A DNA stretch of 59,162 bases from Sneathiella sp. (GTDB lineage Bacteria; Pseudomonadota; Alphaproteobacteria; Sneathiellales; Sneathiellaceae): contig NZ_NZMB01000012.1 of NCBI RefSeq assembly GCF_002694385.1, forward strand, positions 273,917 to 333,078. Direction: 5' to 3'. Of this stretch, positions 22,650 through 31,149 are shown in pieces. Position 1 is the first letter of the stretch, and each line of letters opens with the position of its first letter. A program made the translations under genes and the position numbers. Under the pieces are notes generated by a model that saw only the letters and a list, made by a program, of their open reading frames with translations, ran no database searches and had not been told where the DNA came from.

Positions 22650-23753
22650 TTAGCGCCCGCGATGATCGCGCGTCTCGCCCATTTTCTTAGGATGTGCATA
22701 GCCGTGAACATATTCGGGCTCGTGATGATCGAGCTGCTTCATTTTTTCAAACGCTTCATCCTGCAGGGCGATCAGGGCATCCTCGATGGCATATTGCGCG
22801 CGCACTTCCGCCGCGACGCTTTCGGCCGGCGGATTTTTCATATACCACTCGACCGTGCGGCGCAGCCCTTCCAGCGGATCGACATTATCGCGATAGCCAA
22901 GATCGTGCTGCAACGGGAAGGTATCGAACATGCGGTGGTAATCCTCGTCATTAAAGACCTGCAAGACCCGGGCGTGGGACGCGACGGCATCGGGCACGGA
23001 GACGATCTCCATCTTCTCGCCCACGGCATCAAACAGCACCTCGCCGATCTGCGCGAGGGTGAACTGGCGCTGATCGGCGCAGTTATAGAACTTGCCCGCC
23101 GACGCCTCCGGCTTATCAACGCCGAGCAGGACGGCATGCGCCATATTCTCCGCAAATCCGTTGCTGATAATCGTCAGCCCGCCGTCCGGCAACGCCACGC
23201 GGCGGCGCTTGTCGAGGGCGCGCTGGAGAAACCACCAGAAACGAATGGGCAGAACCTGCCCCTCCCCGTAAATCAGCGGATAGCGGAAATGGCTGACATT
23301 GCAGTCCTTGCCATGATGCGACATGACATGCCGCTCGGCCTCAAGCATCTTATAGCCGAAGGGATGATCTTCAGGCGATCGGAGGAGCGGCGTTGTCTCA
23401 CTGAGCGGGATGGTCGCACCGGTCGGAAAGACGGATGCGGGATGAGCAAAGCCCCGGAAAATCGCCATCCCGCCGATGGTGATCAGACGATCCGTCAACG
23501 GCGTCACAACGTCAGCGACAATTTTTATCCGGCCATAGGCGCCGATAACAACATCGAAGCGCCGCCCTTCCAGCGCCGGGGCGAGCGATTCCGCAAAATG
23601 CGGGTCCGCCTTGATCCGTTCAACCTCCGCCGGGATATGGCTGTCATCCCGGCCGCCGCGGTTGAGCATGGCGACCTCATAACCGCGGTCTAGAAGTCCC
23701 TTAATGAGAAACCGACCCGTCGGGCCGGTCCCCCCTATCAACAAGGCTTTCAT
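22650..23753 (-). CDS. NAD-dependent epimerase/dehydratase family protein
   Basis: A 367-residue extended-SDR enzyme with Rossmann motif MKALLIGGTGPTGRFLIKGL (GGTGPTG) at the N-terminus. The ATG at 23753 is chosen because GAGAAGGAAAGC precedes it; another ATG five codons upstream overlaps that ribosome-binding site. The usual YxxxK is replaced by a FGYKMLEAERHV segment, which may supply Tyr and Lys in the right order (YxxxE..., so catalysis is uncertain). The substrate is not sugar-specific by any motif I see. In the operon with acyl-CoA genes it could be a hydroxyacyl or ketone reductase-like step. Confidence 0.8.
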   Translation of the reverse strand: MKALLIGGTGPTGRFLIKGLLDRGYEVAMLNRGGRDDSHIPAEVERIKADPHFAESLAPALEGRRFDVVIGAYGRIKIVADVVTPLTDRLITIGGMAIFRGFAHPASVFPTGATIPLSETTPLLRSPEDHPFGYKMLEAERHVMSHHGKDCNVSHFRYPLIYGEGQVLPIRFWWFLQRALDKRRRVALPDGGLTIISNGFAENMAHAVLLGVDKPEASAGKFYNCADQRQFTLAQIGEVLFDAVGEKMEIVSVPDAVASHARVLQVFNDEDYHRMFDTFPLQHDLGYRDNVDPLEGLRRTVEWYMKNPPAESVAAEVRAQYAIEDALIALQDEAFEKMKQLDHHEPEYVHGYAHPKKMGETRDHRGR

Positions 23754-23788
23754 GCTTTCCTTCTCCATTGTCTAGTCTGCGGCGATCC

Positions 23789-24538
23789 TCAACCCTTGCC
23801 GAGAAAACTCCGCGTTGAGGCCCGGAAGCCGTCGCTCGCAAGGGCTTTGAGGTTAAGCGCCTGCATTTCTTTATTTTCCTCAACCAATTGCAGGGCGTGG
23901 GCGATGGATTTTTTCACGAAGGAATAGGCCGCATTGCTTTGCGACATGATCTCCGCCGCAAACCTGGCAAGGCCCGCGTCAAATCCGTCATCCTCGACCA
24001 GCTCATCCACAAGGCCGATGGCCTGTGCCGTTACCGCGCTCAAATCCTTGCCCCGCAGCAGAATGGCGCGCGTCATCGAAAGCCCGACGAGGGCGATCAG
24101 ATCTCCCGCCGCCGGTGCCGGATAGGGCAGCCCGCGTTTTATCGCCGTTACCGCGAAATGGGAGGATTTCGTGCACAGGCGAAAATCACAGGCCGCCGCT
24201 ATCACAACGCCCGCTCCGACGCAGTGCCCCGATATGGCGGCGATCGTCGGAATGGGAAGCGCCCGCAGCAGGGCGGACACATCATGAATCCCTACAACGG
24301 CGTCTTCTGCGTCCGTAACATCTTCGAAAAACCCTTCATATTCAGTGATATCGCCGCCGGAGCAAAAGGCCCGCCCGCCCGCGCCGCGCAAGATCACCAG
24401 CTTGACATCATCCCGCGCCTGCGCTTCGAGGAGGCAATCAAAAAGCTGCTGCCACATCGCCCGATTGATTGCATTATGCTTTTCCGGCTGATTAATGATG
24501 ATGAGCATTTGCCCATTTTCAACCTGCTTTTCAATCAT
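23789..24538 (-). CDS. Enoyl-CoA hydratase/isomerase family protein
   Basis: A 249-residue crotonase-fold protein. LIINQPEKHNAINRAMW is the N-terminal substrate strand, and GAGGRAFCSGGDITEYEG forms the oxyanion-hole loop. AAISGHCVGAGVVIAAACDF supplies the second oxyanion residue and GDLIALVGLSMTRAILLRGK the third block. It would hydrate, isomerise or hydrolyse a CoA ester in the pathway encoded by this operon. It lies 35 bp upstream of the epimerase and 51 bp downstream of the first acyl-CoA ligase. Confidence 0.92.
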   Translation of the reverse strand: MIEKQVENGQMLIIINQPEKHNAINRAMWQQLFDCLLEAQARDDVKLVILRGAGGRAFCSGGDITEYEGFFEDVTDAEDAVVGIHDVSALLRALPIPTIAAISGHCVGAGVVIAAACDFRLCTKSSHFAVTAIKRGLPYPAPAAGDLIALVGLSMTRAILLRGKDLSAVTAQAIGLVDELVEDDGFDAGLARFAAEIMSQSNAAYSFVKKSIAHALQLVEENKEMQALNLKALASDGFRASTRSFLGKG

Positions 24539-24589
24539 CGTTCTTCACCTTGTTCCCTACCCGCAATGCGGCGCCAAAGTCCATCCGGA

Positions 24590-26233
24590 TCAGTTGGTAT
24601 GGCGATTGACCACGATCCCGGCCTCCTCCCGGTCCCAGATCTGGTCGAGCCTTCCTTGCGCACTTTGCTTGAGCTTATACTTCTCGACCTTTTCCGTCAT
24701 TGTTCTTGGCAGGGCGGGGACAAACTCCACATAACGGGGCACCATAAAGTAAGCCATGTTGGCCGCGCAATGGCGGATCAGCTCTTCATGACTGAGGTCA
24801 TGACCCTTCTTGCATTCAACACTGACCATGACTTCATCTTCGCTCATCTCGGAACTGACGGCATAGGCGGCCACATCCTCCACCGCCGGGTGGCCGAGGA
24901 TAATCTGCTCTACCTCATAAGAGGAGATATTCTCCCCTCGCCGCCGGATGGCATCCTTTTTGCGGTCAACGAAATAGAGAAAACCATCTTCGTCGAGATA
25001 GCCACGATCCCCCGTATGAAACCAGAGATTCCGCCGCGCCTCCGCGGTCGCTTCCGGCTTTTTGTAGTAGCCCTGCGCCGTCACCCAGGGCACATCGCAG
25101 CGCACGCATATTTCTCCGGGCACGCCGGGAGCCTGCGGGTAATCATCATCATCGAGGATGGCAATCGTCATATTATCGCGCACCTGACCGGCGGATTTCC
25201 ATTTAGCGGGCGGATGTTCGGGACTTAGGAAGGTCACGCCGCCAAAATCCGTCAGCGCATAGACCGAGGTGACCTTGAGGCCATACCGCTTCTCGAACTC
25301 GCGCGCGAAATCGGGCACCGGCACCATCATGCACATGCGGGCCTTGTTGTCCTTGTCCTCCGGGCTTTCCGGCTGCGCCCAGATAATATTCGCCATTGCT
25401 CCCAGAAGATTGAACTGGGTGACGCCATTATCGCGCACTTCCTGCCAGAAACTGCTGGCGGAAAAGCGGGGGGAGACAACCAGCGTCGCATCGGCAATCA
25501 GGGCCGGCAGGGCGCAGGTATTGAGGGCGTTGCCATGGAAGAGCGGCAGACAGGTATAGAGCACATCCTCCGGCTGATAGCCGAAATATTCCACGTGATC
25601 GAGTGACCCGGACACCATCATTTCATGGGGTTCCATATTGCCCTTCGACGGGCCTGTCGTGCCGGAGGTATAGAGCAGAAAGGCAAGATCCCGGCTCCGC
25701 ACGATATCGCCGGGCAAATCTTCGGCCGACGCTTTCAGCAGATCTTCATACTCGGCAATTTCCGGGCGCAGGGCGGCGCGGATCGCGTCGCTTGCCGGAC
25801 GCCCGTCATCGACAATAATCAGCTTGCCAATATCCGGGCATTGATCCTGGACGGTGAGAAACCGATCCACGAGGCCACTATCGGAAATCAGAACGGTCGA
25901 ATCCGATTGCGTCAGATAATAGGTGAACAGCTCGCCCTTTGCCGCCGTATTTACAGGAACGCAAACCCCGCCAACCTTGGCCACGGCAAAATAGAGAAAC
26001 AGCAACTCCGGCTTGTTATCAATCATGAAGGCCACATGCTGGCCCTTTTCAAGGCCGCCTTCCTGTAACGACCGGGCAAGGCGGTTGCTGATCTCCTGAA
26101 TTTCCCGATAGGAATATTCCCGATCCAGGAATTTCAGAAAGGTTTTGTCGCCATTCTTCTCCGCCTTGTGACGCAGGACGCCGCCCAATGTTCGGGCATC
26201 TGCTGGAATATTTGCATCGCGTAATCTTTTCAT
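24590..26233 (-). CDS. AMP-dependent acyl-CoA ligase, paralogue 1
   Basis: A 547-residue ANL-superfamily enzyme that activates a carboxylic acid to its CoA thioester. The P-loop is LLYTSGTTGPSKGNM. The hinge/aspartate region is WFHTGDRGYLDEDGFLYFVD, followed by RKKDAIRRRGENISSYEVEQ. The A10 lysine lies in MTEKVEKYKLKQ. The ATG at 26233, preceded by GGGAGG, gives MKRLRDANIPADARTL, matching paralogue 2; a longer frame to 26338 does not. It is about 60% identical by eye to the next gene, a tandem duplication 31 bp apart, so two related acids are probably activated. Confidence 0.93.
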   Translation of the reverse strand: MKRLRDANIPADARTLGGVLRHKAEKNGDKTFLKFLDREYSYREIQEISNRLARSLQEGGLEKGQHVAFMIDNKPELLFLYFAVAKVGGVCVPVNTAAKGELFTYYLTQSDSTVLISDSGLVDRFLTVQDQCPDIGKLIIVDDGRPASDAIRAALRPEIAEYEDLLKASAEDLPGDIVRSRDLAFLLYTSGTTGPSKGNMEPHEMMVSGSLDHVEYFGYQPEDVLYTCLPLFHGNALNTCALPALIADATLVVSPRFSASSFWQEVRDNGVTQFNLLGAMANIIWAQPESPEDKDNKARMCMMVPVPDFAREFEKRYGLKVTSVYALTDFGGVTFLSPEHPPAKWKSAGQVRDNMTIAILDDDDYPQAPGVPGEICVRCDVPWVTAQGYYKKPEATAEARRNLWFHTGDRGYLDEDGFLYFVDRKKDAIRRRGENISSYEVEQIILGHPAVEDVAAYAVSSEMSEDEVMVSVECKKGHDLSHEELIRHCAANMAYFMVPRYVEFVPALPRTMTEKVEKYKLKQSAQGRLDQIWDREEAGIVVNRHTN

Positions 26234-26264
26234 GGCGCGCGGCCTCCCCTGTTCCTGCTTCAGA

Positions 26265-27911
26265 CTAGTTTGTGTGACGATTAACGATGATGCCCGCCGC
26301 TTCCCGATCCCAGATATCATCAAGCCGTTCCTGCGCACTTTGCTTGAGTTTGTATTTTTCGACCTTTTCCGTCATCGTTCGCGGCAGCTCCGGCAGAATT
26401 TCGACGTAACGCGGCACCATGAAATAGGCCATGTTCGCCGCGCAATGCCGGATCAGATCGGCGGGGTCGAGCGTCATGCCTTCCTTGCAGGTGACGCTGA
26501 CCATCACTTCATCCTCGCTCATTTCCGAACGGACGGCGTAGGCCGCGACGTCTTCCACCGCCGCGTGCCCAAGAACGATCTGCTCCACCTCATAGGAGGA
26601 GATATTCTCGCCCCGCCGCCGGATCGCATCCTTCTTGCGATCGACGAAATAGATATAGCCGTCTTCATCGAGATAGCCGCGATCTCCGGTATGGAACCAC
26701 TGGTTGCGGTTTGCCGCGACCGTCGCCTCCGGCATCTTGTAATAGCCAAGCGACGTAATCCACGGCACATCGCAGCGGGCGCAGATTTCGCCAGGCGTAT
26801 TGGCGGGCAGCGCATTGTCATCGTCATCGCGGATGGAGATCACCATGCCGGTCGCCGCGAGGCCCGCAGATTTCCATTTTGCGGGCGGATGTTCCGGGCT
26901 GAGAAGGGTGATAAAACCGTAATCCGACAGCGCATAGACCGATGTAACCTTGAGATCATAGCGCTTCTCGAACGCGCGGGCGAAGTCGGGCACCGGCACC
27001 ATCATGCAAAGACGCACCTTGTTGTCCTTGTCGCGCGGGCTTTCCGGCTGCGCCCAGAGGAAATTGACCATGGCGCCCAGCAGGCTGAAGGCGGTCACGC
27101 CATACTCCCGGATCTCATCCCAGAAACGGCTCGCGGAAAAGCGCGGCGAGATGACGAGGGTGGCATCCGCCACCAGCGCCGGAATGGCCGAGGTGTTGAG
27201 CGCATTGCCATGAAACAGCGGCAGGCAGGTATAGAGCACATCCTCCGGCTGATAGCCGAAAATCTCCACATGGTCGATCGCGCCGCAGATCAGCCGCCCG
27301 TGCGGCACCATATTGCCCTTCGACGGGCCGGTCGTGCCGGACGTATACATCATGATGGCAAAATCGCTGATGCGGGCGATATCATCCGGTAAATCCTCCG
27401 CCGGGGCGTCGAGCAGGGACTGGTAGTCATATACCTCCGCCTGCAGCGCCGCGCCGACCGACAGATCCGCCGCGCCCCCGGCTTCATTCAGAAGAATGAC
27501 CTTCGTGATATTCGGACATTGCGCCTCAATCGCCTGAAAGCGATCAATCAGCCCGGCATCGGAAATCAGGACAACGGAATCCGACTGGTTCAGATAATAG
27601 ACAAACAGCTCGCCCTTGGCCGCGCTGTTCACCGGAATGCTGACCCCGCCCATCTTGCCAATGGCAAAATAAAGCAGAAGCTGCTCCGGCTTGTTATCCA
27701 TCATGAAGGCAATATGCTGCCCGGCCTTAATGCCGATATTTTGCAATCCATGCGCCAGGCGGTTGGTGATTTCATGAAATTCGCGATAGGAAATTTCCCG
27801 CTCACCAAAGCGAAGGTAGGTTTTATCGCCATTTTTCTGCGCTTTATGACGGACGATATTCCCCAGCGTGCGGGCGTCTTTCGGAACGTCCAGAATTCTC
27901 TGTCGCTTCAT
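26265..27911 (-). CDS. AMP-dependent acyl-CoA ligase, paralogue 2
   Basis: A 548-residue ANL enzyme with MMYTSGTTGPSKGNM as ATP loop, WFHTGDRGYLDEDGYIYFVD, RKKDAIRRRGENISSYEVEQ and the terminal MTEKVEKYKLKQS lysine. It is colinear with paralogue 1 throughout, including the ends DIWDREAAGIIVNRHTN and QIWDREEAGIVVNRHTN. The start at 27911 lies 3 bp after the stop of the DUF35 gene, so it is in the same transcript. This family includes crotonobetaine/carnitine-CoA ligase-like proteins; the real acid is unknown. Confidence 0.93.
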   Translation of the reverse strand: MKRQRILDVPKDARTLGNIVRHKAQKNGDKTYLRFGEREISYREFHEITNRLAHGLQNIGIKAGQHIAFMMDNKPEQLLLYFAIGKMGGVSIPVNSAAKGELFVYYLNQSDSVVLISDAGLIDRFQAIEAQCPNITKVILLNEAGGAADLSVGAALQAEVYDYQSLLDAPAEDLPDDIARISDFAIMMYTSGTTGPSKGNMVPHGRLICGAIDHVEIFGYQPEDVLYTCLPLFHGNALNTSAIPALVADATLVISPRFSASRFWDEIREYGVTAFSLLGAMVNFLWAQPESPRDKDNKVRLCMMVPVPDFARAFEKRYDLKVTSVYALSDYGFITLLSPEHPPAKWKSAGLAATGMVISIRDDDDNALPANTPGEICARCDVPWITSLGYYKMPEATVAANRNQWFHTGDRGYLDEDGYIYFVDRKKDAIRRRGENISSYEVEQIVLGHAAVEDVAAYAVRSEMSEDEVMVSVTCKEGMTLDPADLIRHCAANMAYFMVPRYVEILPELPRTMTEKVEKYKLKQSAQERLDDIWDREAAGIIVNRHTN

Positions 27912-27914
27912 GAT

Positions 27915-28334
27915 TTAACCATTCTTTCCAAGAAACAGGGGCAAGGGCGTCCCGTCGTCGCACTCCTGCCATGTCAGGCGCAGCGGCATGCCAATACGCA
28001 GCTCGGACGGTTCCAGGTCAATCACGTTACTGATCAGCCGGACCCCGAGGCTCGGAAAGGCGACAACGGCAATGTTGTAAGGGACGTAAGCTTTCAACGC
28101 TTCACTGACCGCATTATGAATAACGGTATAGCTGAACAGTTCCGCCTCCTCCGGCGCGGGCACCCACTGGCATTGATCGGACGTGCAAAACCGGCAATAG
28201 GGCGCCGGATGATGGCGGCACCGTCCGCAGTTGCTGCATTGCTGGAACCGCAGTTCCCGCTTGCGGCACCAGTCCCAGAAGGGCACGGCCTCCATCGGCG
28301 GGTTGGGTGGCGGCGTCGGCAGATATCTGCTCAT
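27915..28334 (-). CDS. DUF35 OB-fold/zinc-ribbon protein, partner of the Ltp-type protein
   Basis: A 139-residue protein with rubredoxin-like zinc ribbon C33-x2-C36...C47-x2-C50 (QCSNCGRCRHH, YCRFC) followed by the OB-fold (ELFSYTVIHN, YNIAVVAFP, GVRLISNVID). DUF35 proteins bind thiolase-like enzymes; in the steroid pathway the DUF35 domain of ChsH2 binds the aldolase Ltp2. The ATG at 28334 shares its A with the stop of the thiolase-like gene (TAATG), so translation is coupled. A longer frame to 28568 lies inside that gene and is rejected. Confidence 0.9.
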   Translation of the reverse strand: MSRYLPTPPPNPPMEAVPFWDWCRKRELRFQQCSNCGRCRHHPAPYCRFCTSDQCQWVPAPEEAELFSYTVIHNAVSEALKAYVPYNIAVVAFPSLGVRLISNVIDLEPSELRIGMPLRLTWQECDDGTPLPLFLGKNG

Positions 28335-29503
28335 TATTCTCTCCCCAGGATGGCGGCCGATGCTGTGTTGGCCAGAAGGCAAAGGCCCGCGTCCGTCACC
28401 TGCGATGTTGAGGTGCCGCGCAGCTGCCGCACCCCTTCCACCGCCAGATTGAGGCCATGGATATAGGCCTCCGACATATGGCCGCCGGATGTGTTGATCG
28501 GCAGTTTTCCGCCCTTCCAGCGGATGTTTCCTTCGGCAACGAAATCCCCCGCCTCGCCGCGCCCGCAAAAGCCGTAGCTTTCCAGATTCATCAGCACGAA
28601 ATAGGAAAAATGGTCATAAAACTGCGCCGTATCCACATCATCGGGCGTAATACCGGCCTTCGCGTAAAGACGCTTTGACAGGCTGCTGCCGCCCCCGGCG
28701 CGGTAATCCTCCAGCGGCATGTTGTGCGAGCCGAGCCCGCCGGAACCCCATCCGGGTTCCGATCCCTGACCGGAGGCGAGAATGCGGATCACCGGGCCGT
28801 CCAGATCACGGGCCCGTTCACGGGTCGTAATGATCAGGGCGCAGGCCCCGTCATTTTCCTGACAACAGTCATAAAGGCGGAACGGATCGGCCACCATGCG
28901 CGAATTAAGATAGGTTTCAAGATCGAGCGGGCGATCCTTGAAAACGGCGCGCGGATTGCGCGCCGCATTCTCCCGCGCATTGAGGGCAATTTCCGCCACC
29001 TGCTCTTCCCGGATACCGAAATCATGCTTGTAGCGCTGGGCGAGTGGGGCCAGCATGAAGGGCGGGGCGAACATGCCGAACGGGTCGAGGAACCCCGGAC
29101 TGTGCGGCACCGCATAGCCCTGCCCGAAGCGTTTCCGCTGTCCCTGGCAAAGGGAGCGGAAAACCGCGACATAATCAGCCGCCCCGGACTCGACGGCCGC
29201 CGCTGCCTGCGCGATAGAGGCATAACACCCGCCACCGCCGCCACCCCAGGCCATGGTAGCGGACCGCAGATCGGGCAGGCCCAGCGCCTCCTGCATCAGC
29301 CAGGGAACGCTCTCATCATTCGCATAGGAAGCGAGGCCGTCGATTTCTTCAAGGGAGATTCCGGCATCCTGCGCCGCCTTGATAACGGCCTCACAGGCCA
29401 GCGCCAGTTCGCTTTTGCCCTGGATACCGCCGCGCCGCGTATACTCCGTCTCCCCGATACCGACGATACAGGCGTGGGATTTGGCATTAACTGTATCACC
29501 CAC
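28334..29503 (-). CDS. SCP2-thiolase-like (Ltp-type) protein, copy 1
   Basis: A 389-residue thiolase-fold protein of the lipid-transfer/SCP-x group. The N-terminal CIVGIGETEYTRRG and C-terminal NTSGGHMSEAYIHGLN are family hallmarks. The Gly-rich segment WGGGGGGCYASIAQA has a Cys one position away from that of copy 2, so it is not a conserved thiolase nucleophile. The conserved Tyr residues in FYDHFSYF and SEAYIHG are those used by retro-aldolases such as Ltp2. A retro-aldol or related cleavage of an acyl-CoA is thus more likely than thiolysis. The start is GTG 29503 with GAGGAATT upstream. It is the first gene of the minus-strand operon. Confidence 0.85.
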   Translation of the reverse strand: MGDTVNAKSHACIVGIGETEYTRRGGIQGKSELALACEAVIKAAQDAGISLEEIDGLASYANDESVPWLMQEALGLPDLRSATMAWGGGGGGCYASIAQAAAAVESGAADYVAVFRSLCQGQRKRFGQGYAVPHSPGFLDPFGMFAPPFMLAPLAQRYKHDFGIREEQVAEIALNARENAARNPRAVFKDRPLDLETYLNSRMVADPFRLYDCCQENDGACALIITTRERARDLDGPVIRILASGQGSEPGWGSGGLGSHNMPLEDYRAGGGSSLSKRLYAKAGITPDDVDTAQFYDHFSYFVLMNLESYGFCGRGEAGDFVAEGNIRWKGGKLPINTSGGHMSEAYIHGLNLAVEGVRQLRGTSTSQVTDAGLCLLANTASAAILGRE

Positions 29504-29881
29504 AATTCCTCATCTTTCAGCACAGTAAGGCACCGCGCCTCCCGCACTCTTTTTGATTGTCATTCAAGCTGTCCCGGATCATTTCACAGGCCATTATTTA
29601 TGTCAATATATGAAAAATATATTCATGTAATGAACACTTTGTGCTAAACTGCCGGTCGTTACTTTTTGTGGATATTTATGCCGCAATGCGATATGTGATA
29701 ATGCTTTCGGTGAAACAGCCTTGATGTCGTACCCGCTATAGAGGTTCTGTCAGGCTGTCCCCCGTAACCCGCCCGCCGGTCGGAATTTCATGCCGTCGCG
29801 GGCATTCTTGTGAGAGGGAGACATCGTGTGGGCCCGCCCGCCGAGAGTGGACCCTGCGCAGTATGACTGGATGGAGAGATC
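29504..29881. other. Divergent promoter region between the Ltp operon and iclR
   Basis: This 378-bp region has no ORF I can support. It holds the tandem operator at 29603-29634, about 100 bp from the GTG of the Ltp gene. The ribosome-binding site of the IclR gene (GGAGAG) is at its right end. Confidence 0.6.
29603..29637. promoter_or_regulatory. Tandem operator, probable IclR site A
   Basis: TCAATATATGAA (29603-29614) and TCATGTAATGAA (29623-29634) are repeats of TCA-N5-TGAA exactly 20 bp apart. The second is embedded in the dyad TTCAT-GTA-ATGAA and continues ACAC. The same arrangement occurs at 34270-34304. The 20-bp period places both sites on one face of the helix. Confidence 0.65.
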
Positions 29882-30676
29882 ATGGCCTCATTTGAACCGG
29901 TAACTTCAGTTGTCAGGGCCCTGACGGTGCTGCGGATCGTAAATGACCTCGATTTTGCGTCCATCAAGCAGATTCACAAGCTCTCGAAACTTCATCGCTC
30001 CACCGTGCTCCGTATGCTGGAGACATTGATGCATGAAGGATATGTCACGCGCGATGAGCAAAGCGGGATGTACAGGCCGACCGGCAAAACACTTTTGTTA
30101 AGCCGGGGATTTGATGAAAAGCGCCAGCTTTCACAGCTTGCCTCCCCGACCATGCTGGCGTTTCGCGAACGGATTGGCTGGCCCTCTGACCTTGCCATTC
30201 TCGATGGGCATGAGATGATGATTGTGGAGACAAGCCGTGAATATAATATCATGGCGATCAACCATCAGGCGGGCGTCCGCGCGCCCCTGCTGCTCACCTC
30301 ATTGGGGCGCGCCTATCTCGCTTTCTGCACACCGGCAAAGCAGGAAAAGCTTCTCGCCACCCTGGCCGCCTCCAGCCGGTCGGTCAATGCCGCCGCCCGC
30401 AACGATCCGGCCGGTGTTCAGAAAATGCTGGAAGACGTCCGGCAAAAGGGATACGCCATTCCCGACCCGGACTTTAACAGCTCCAGCTCTTCGGGATCGG
30501 GGCTGATCACCGGTTTCAGCGTACCCGTCTTCTGCGGCGGGGAGGTTTTCGCCAGCCTCAGCACCTCTTTCCTGATCAGCGCCATGTCCCTGGAAAAGGG
30601 CGTTGAAACGCTGCTCCCCGCTCTCAAGGAAACGGCGGATACGCTTAGCGAGCTGATCAGCAAAAACTACGGCTGA
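29882..30676 (+). CDS. IclR-family transcription regulator
   Basis: A 264-residue regulator. The N-terminal winged helix is VRALTVLRIVNDLDFASIKQ with recognition helix LHRSTVLRMLETLMHEGYV. The effector domain begins near residue 85 and shows LLLTSLGRAYLAF and DFNSSSSSGSGLITGFSVPV, the typical IclR ligand-pocket region. The ATG follows GGAGAGATC. It is divergent from the Ltp/acyl-CoA ligase operon and convergent with the TRAP/DUF35 operon. Identical tandem operators in front of both cluster arms suggest that it controls both. Confidence 0.93.
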   Translation: MASFEPVTSVVRALTVLRIVNDLDFASIKQIHKLSKLHRSTVLRMLETLMHEGYVTRDEQSGMYRPTGKTLLLSRGFDEKRQLSQLASPTMLAFRERIGWPSDLAILDGHEMMIVETSREYNIMAINHQAGVRAPLLLTSLGRAYLAFCTPAKQEKLLATLAASSRSVNAAARNDPAGVQKMLEDVRQKGYAIPDPDFNSSSSSGSGLITGFSVPVFCGGEVFASLSTSFLISAMSLEKGVETLLPALKETADTLSELISKNYG

Positions 30677-30703
30677 TGCGCGCCCAGCGTATCCTCTCGC
30701 GTC

Positions 30704-31123
30704 TTATCCCTTTTTGAACAGGGGAATGGTCTGGCCATTGCCGGATTTGCCCCAGACAAGACGGACCGTCATGCCGATTTCAAGATCCCCCGGGTCCGCA
30801 TCGACGATGTTGGTGATCAGCCGCACCCCGCCAAGCGTCGGAAAGCTGACAACCGCGACATTATAAGGAATTCGCCCGCGGACCGCCTCATGCGCCGGAT
30901 GATAGATAAATGTAAAGCTGAACAGCTTGGCTTCCTCCGGCGCCGCCACCCAGTCAATCTTGTCCGACTGGCATTTGGGGCAGAAGGGGCCCGGCGGATG
31001 CCGGAATGCTTTACAGCTTCCGCACTGCTGGAATGTCAGTTTTTTCTCCGTGCAATTGGCCCAGTAGGTCGCATCGTCGAATGACGGCTCCGGCCCCGGT
31101 ACGGCATCTGGCATATACTGCAT
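30704..31123 (-). CDS. DUF35 OB-fold/zinc-ribbon protein, copy 2
   Basis: A 139-residue paralogue of the protein at 27915-28334, with zinc ribbon C34-x2-C37...C48-x2-C51 (QCGSCKAFRHPPGPFCPKC) and OB-fold (LFSFTFIYHP, YNVAVVSFPTLGGVRLITNI). The ATG at 31123 has AAGGAT about 8 nt upstream. It is the last gene of the TRAP operon, 26 bp after dctM. Its thiolase-like partner is probably the Ltp-type protein at 34364, divergent from the start of this operon. Confidence 0.9.
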   Translation of the reverse strand: MQYMPDAVPGPEPSFDDATYWANCTEKKLTFQQCGSCKAFRHPPGPFCPKCQSDKIDWVAAPEEAKLFSFTFIYHPAHEAVRGRIPYNVAVVSFPTLGGVRLITNIVDADPGDLEIGMTVRLVWGKSGNGQTIPLFKKG

Positions 31124-31149
31124 GTTATTTTTATCCTTATCTTTTCAAT

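Noticed and set aside
27915-28568. Long form of the DUF35 gene (217 codons)
   Set aside because: The first 78 codons lie inside the Ltp gene and are low-complexity Arg/Gly sequence; the TAATG overlap marks the real start at 28334.
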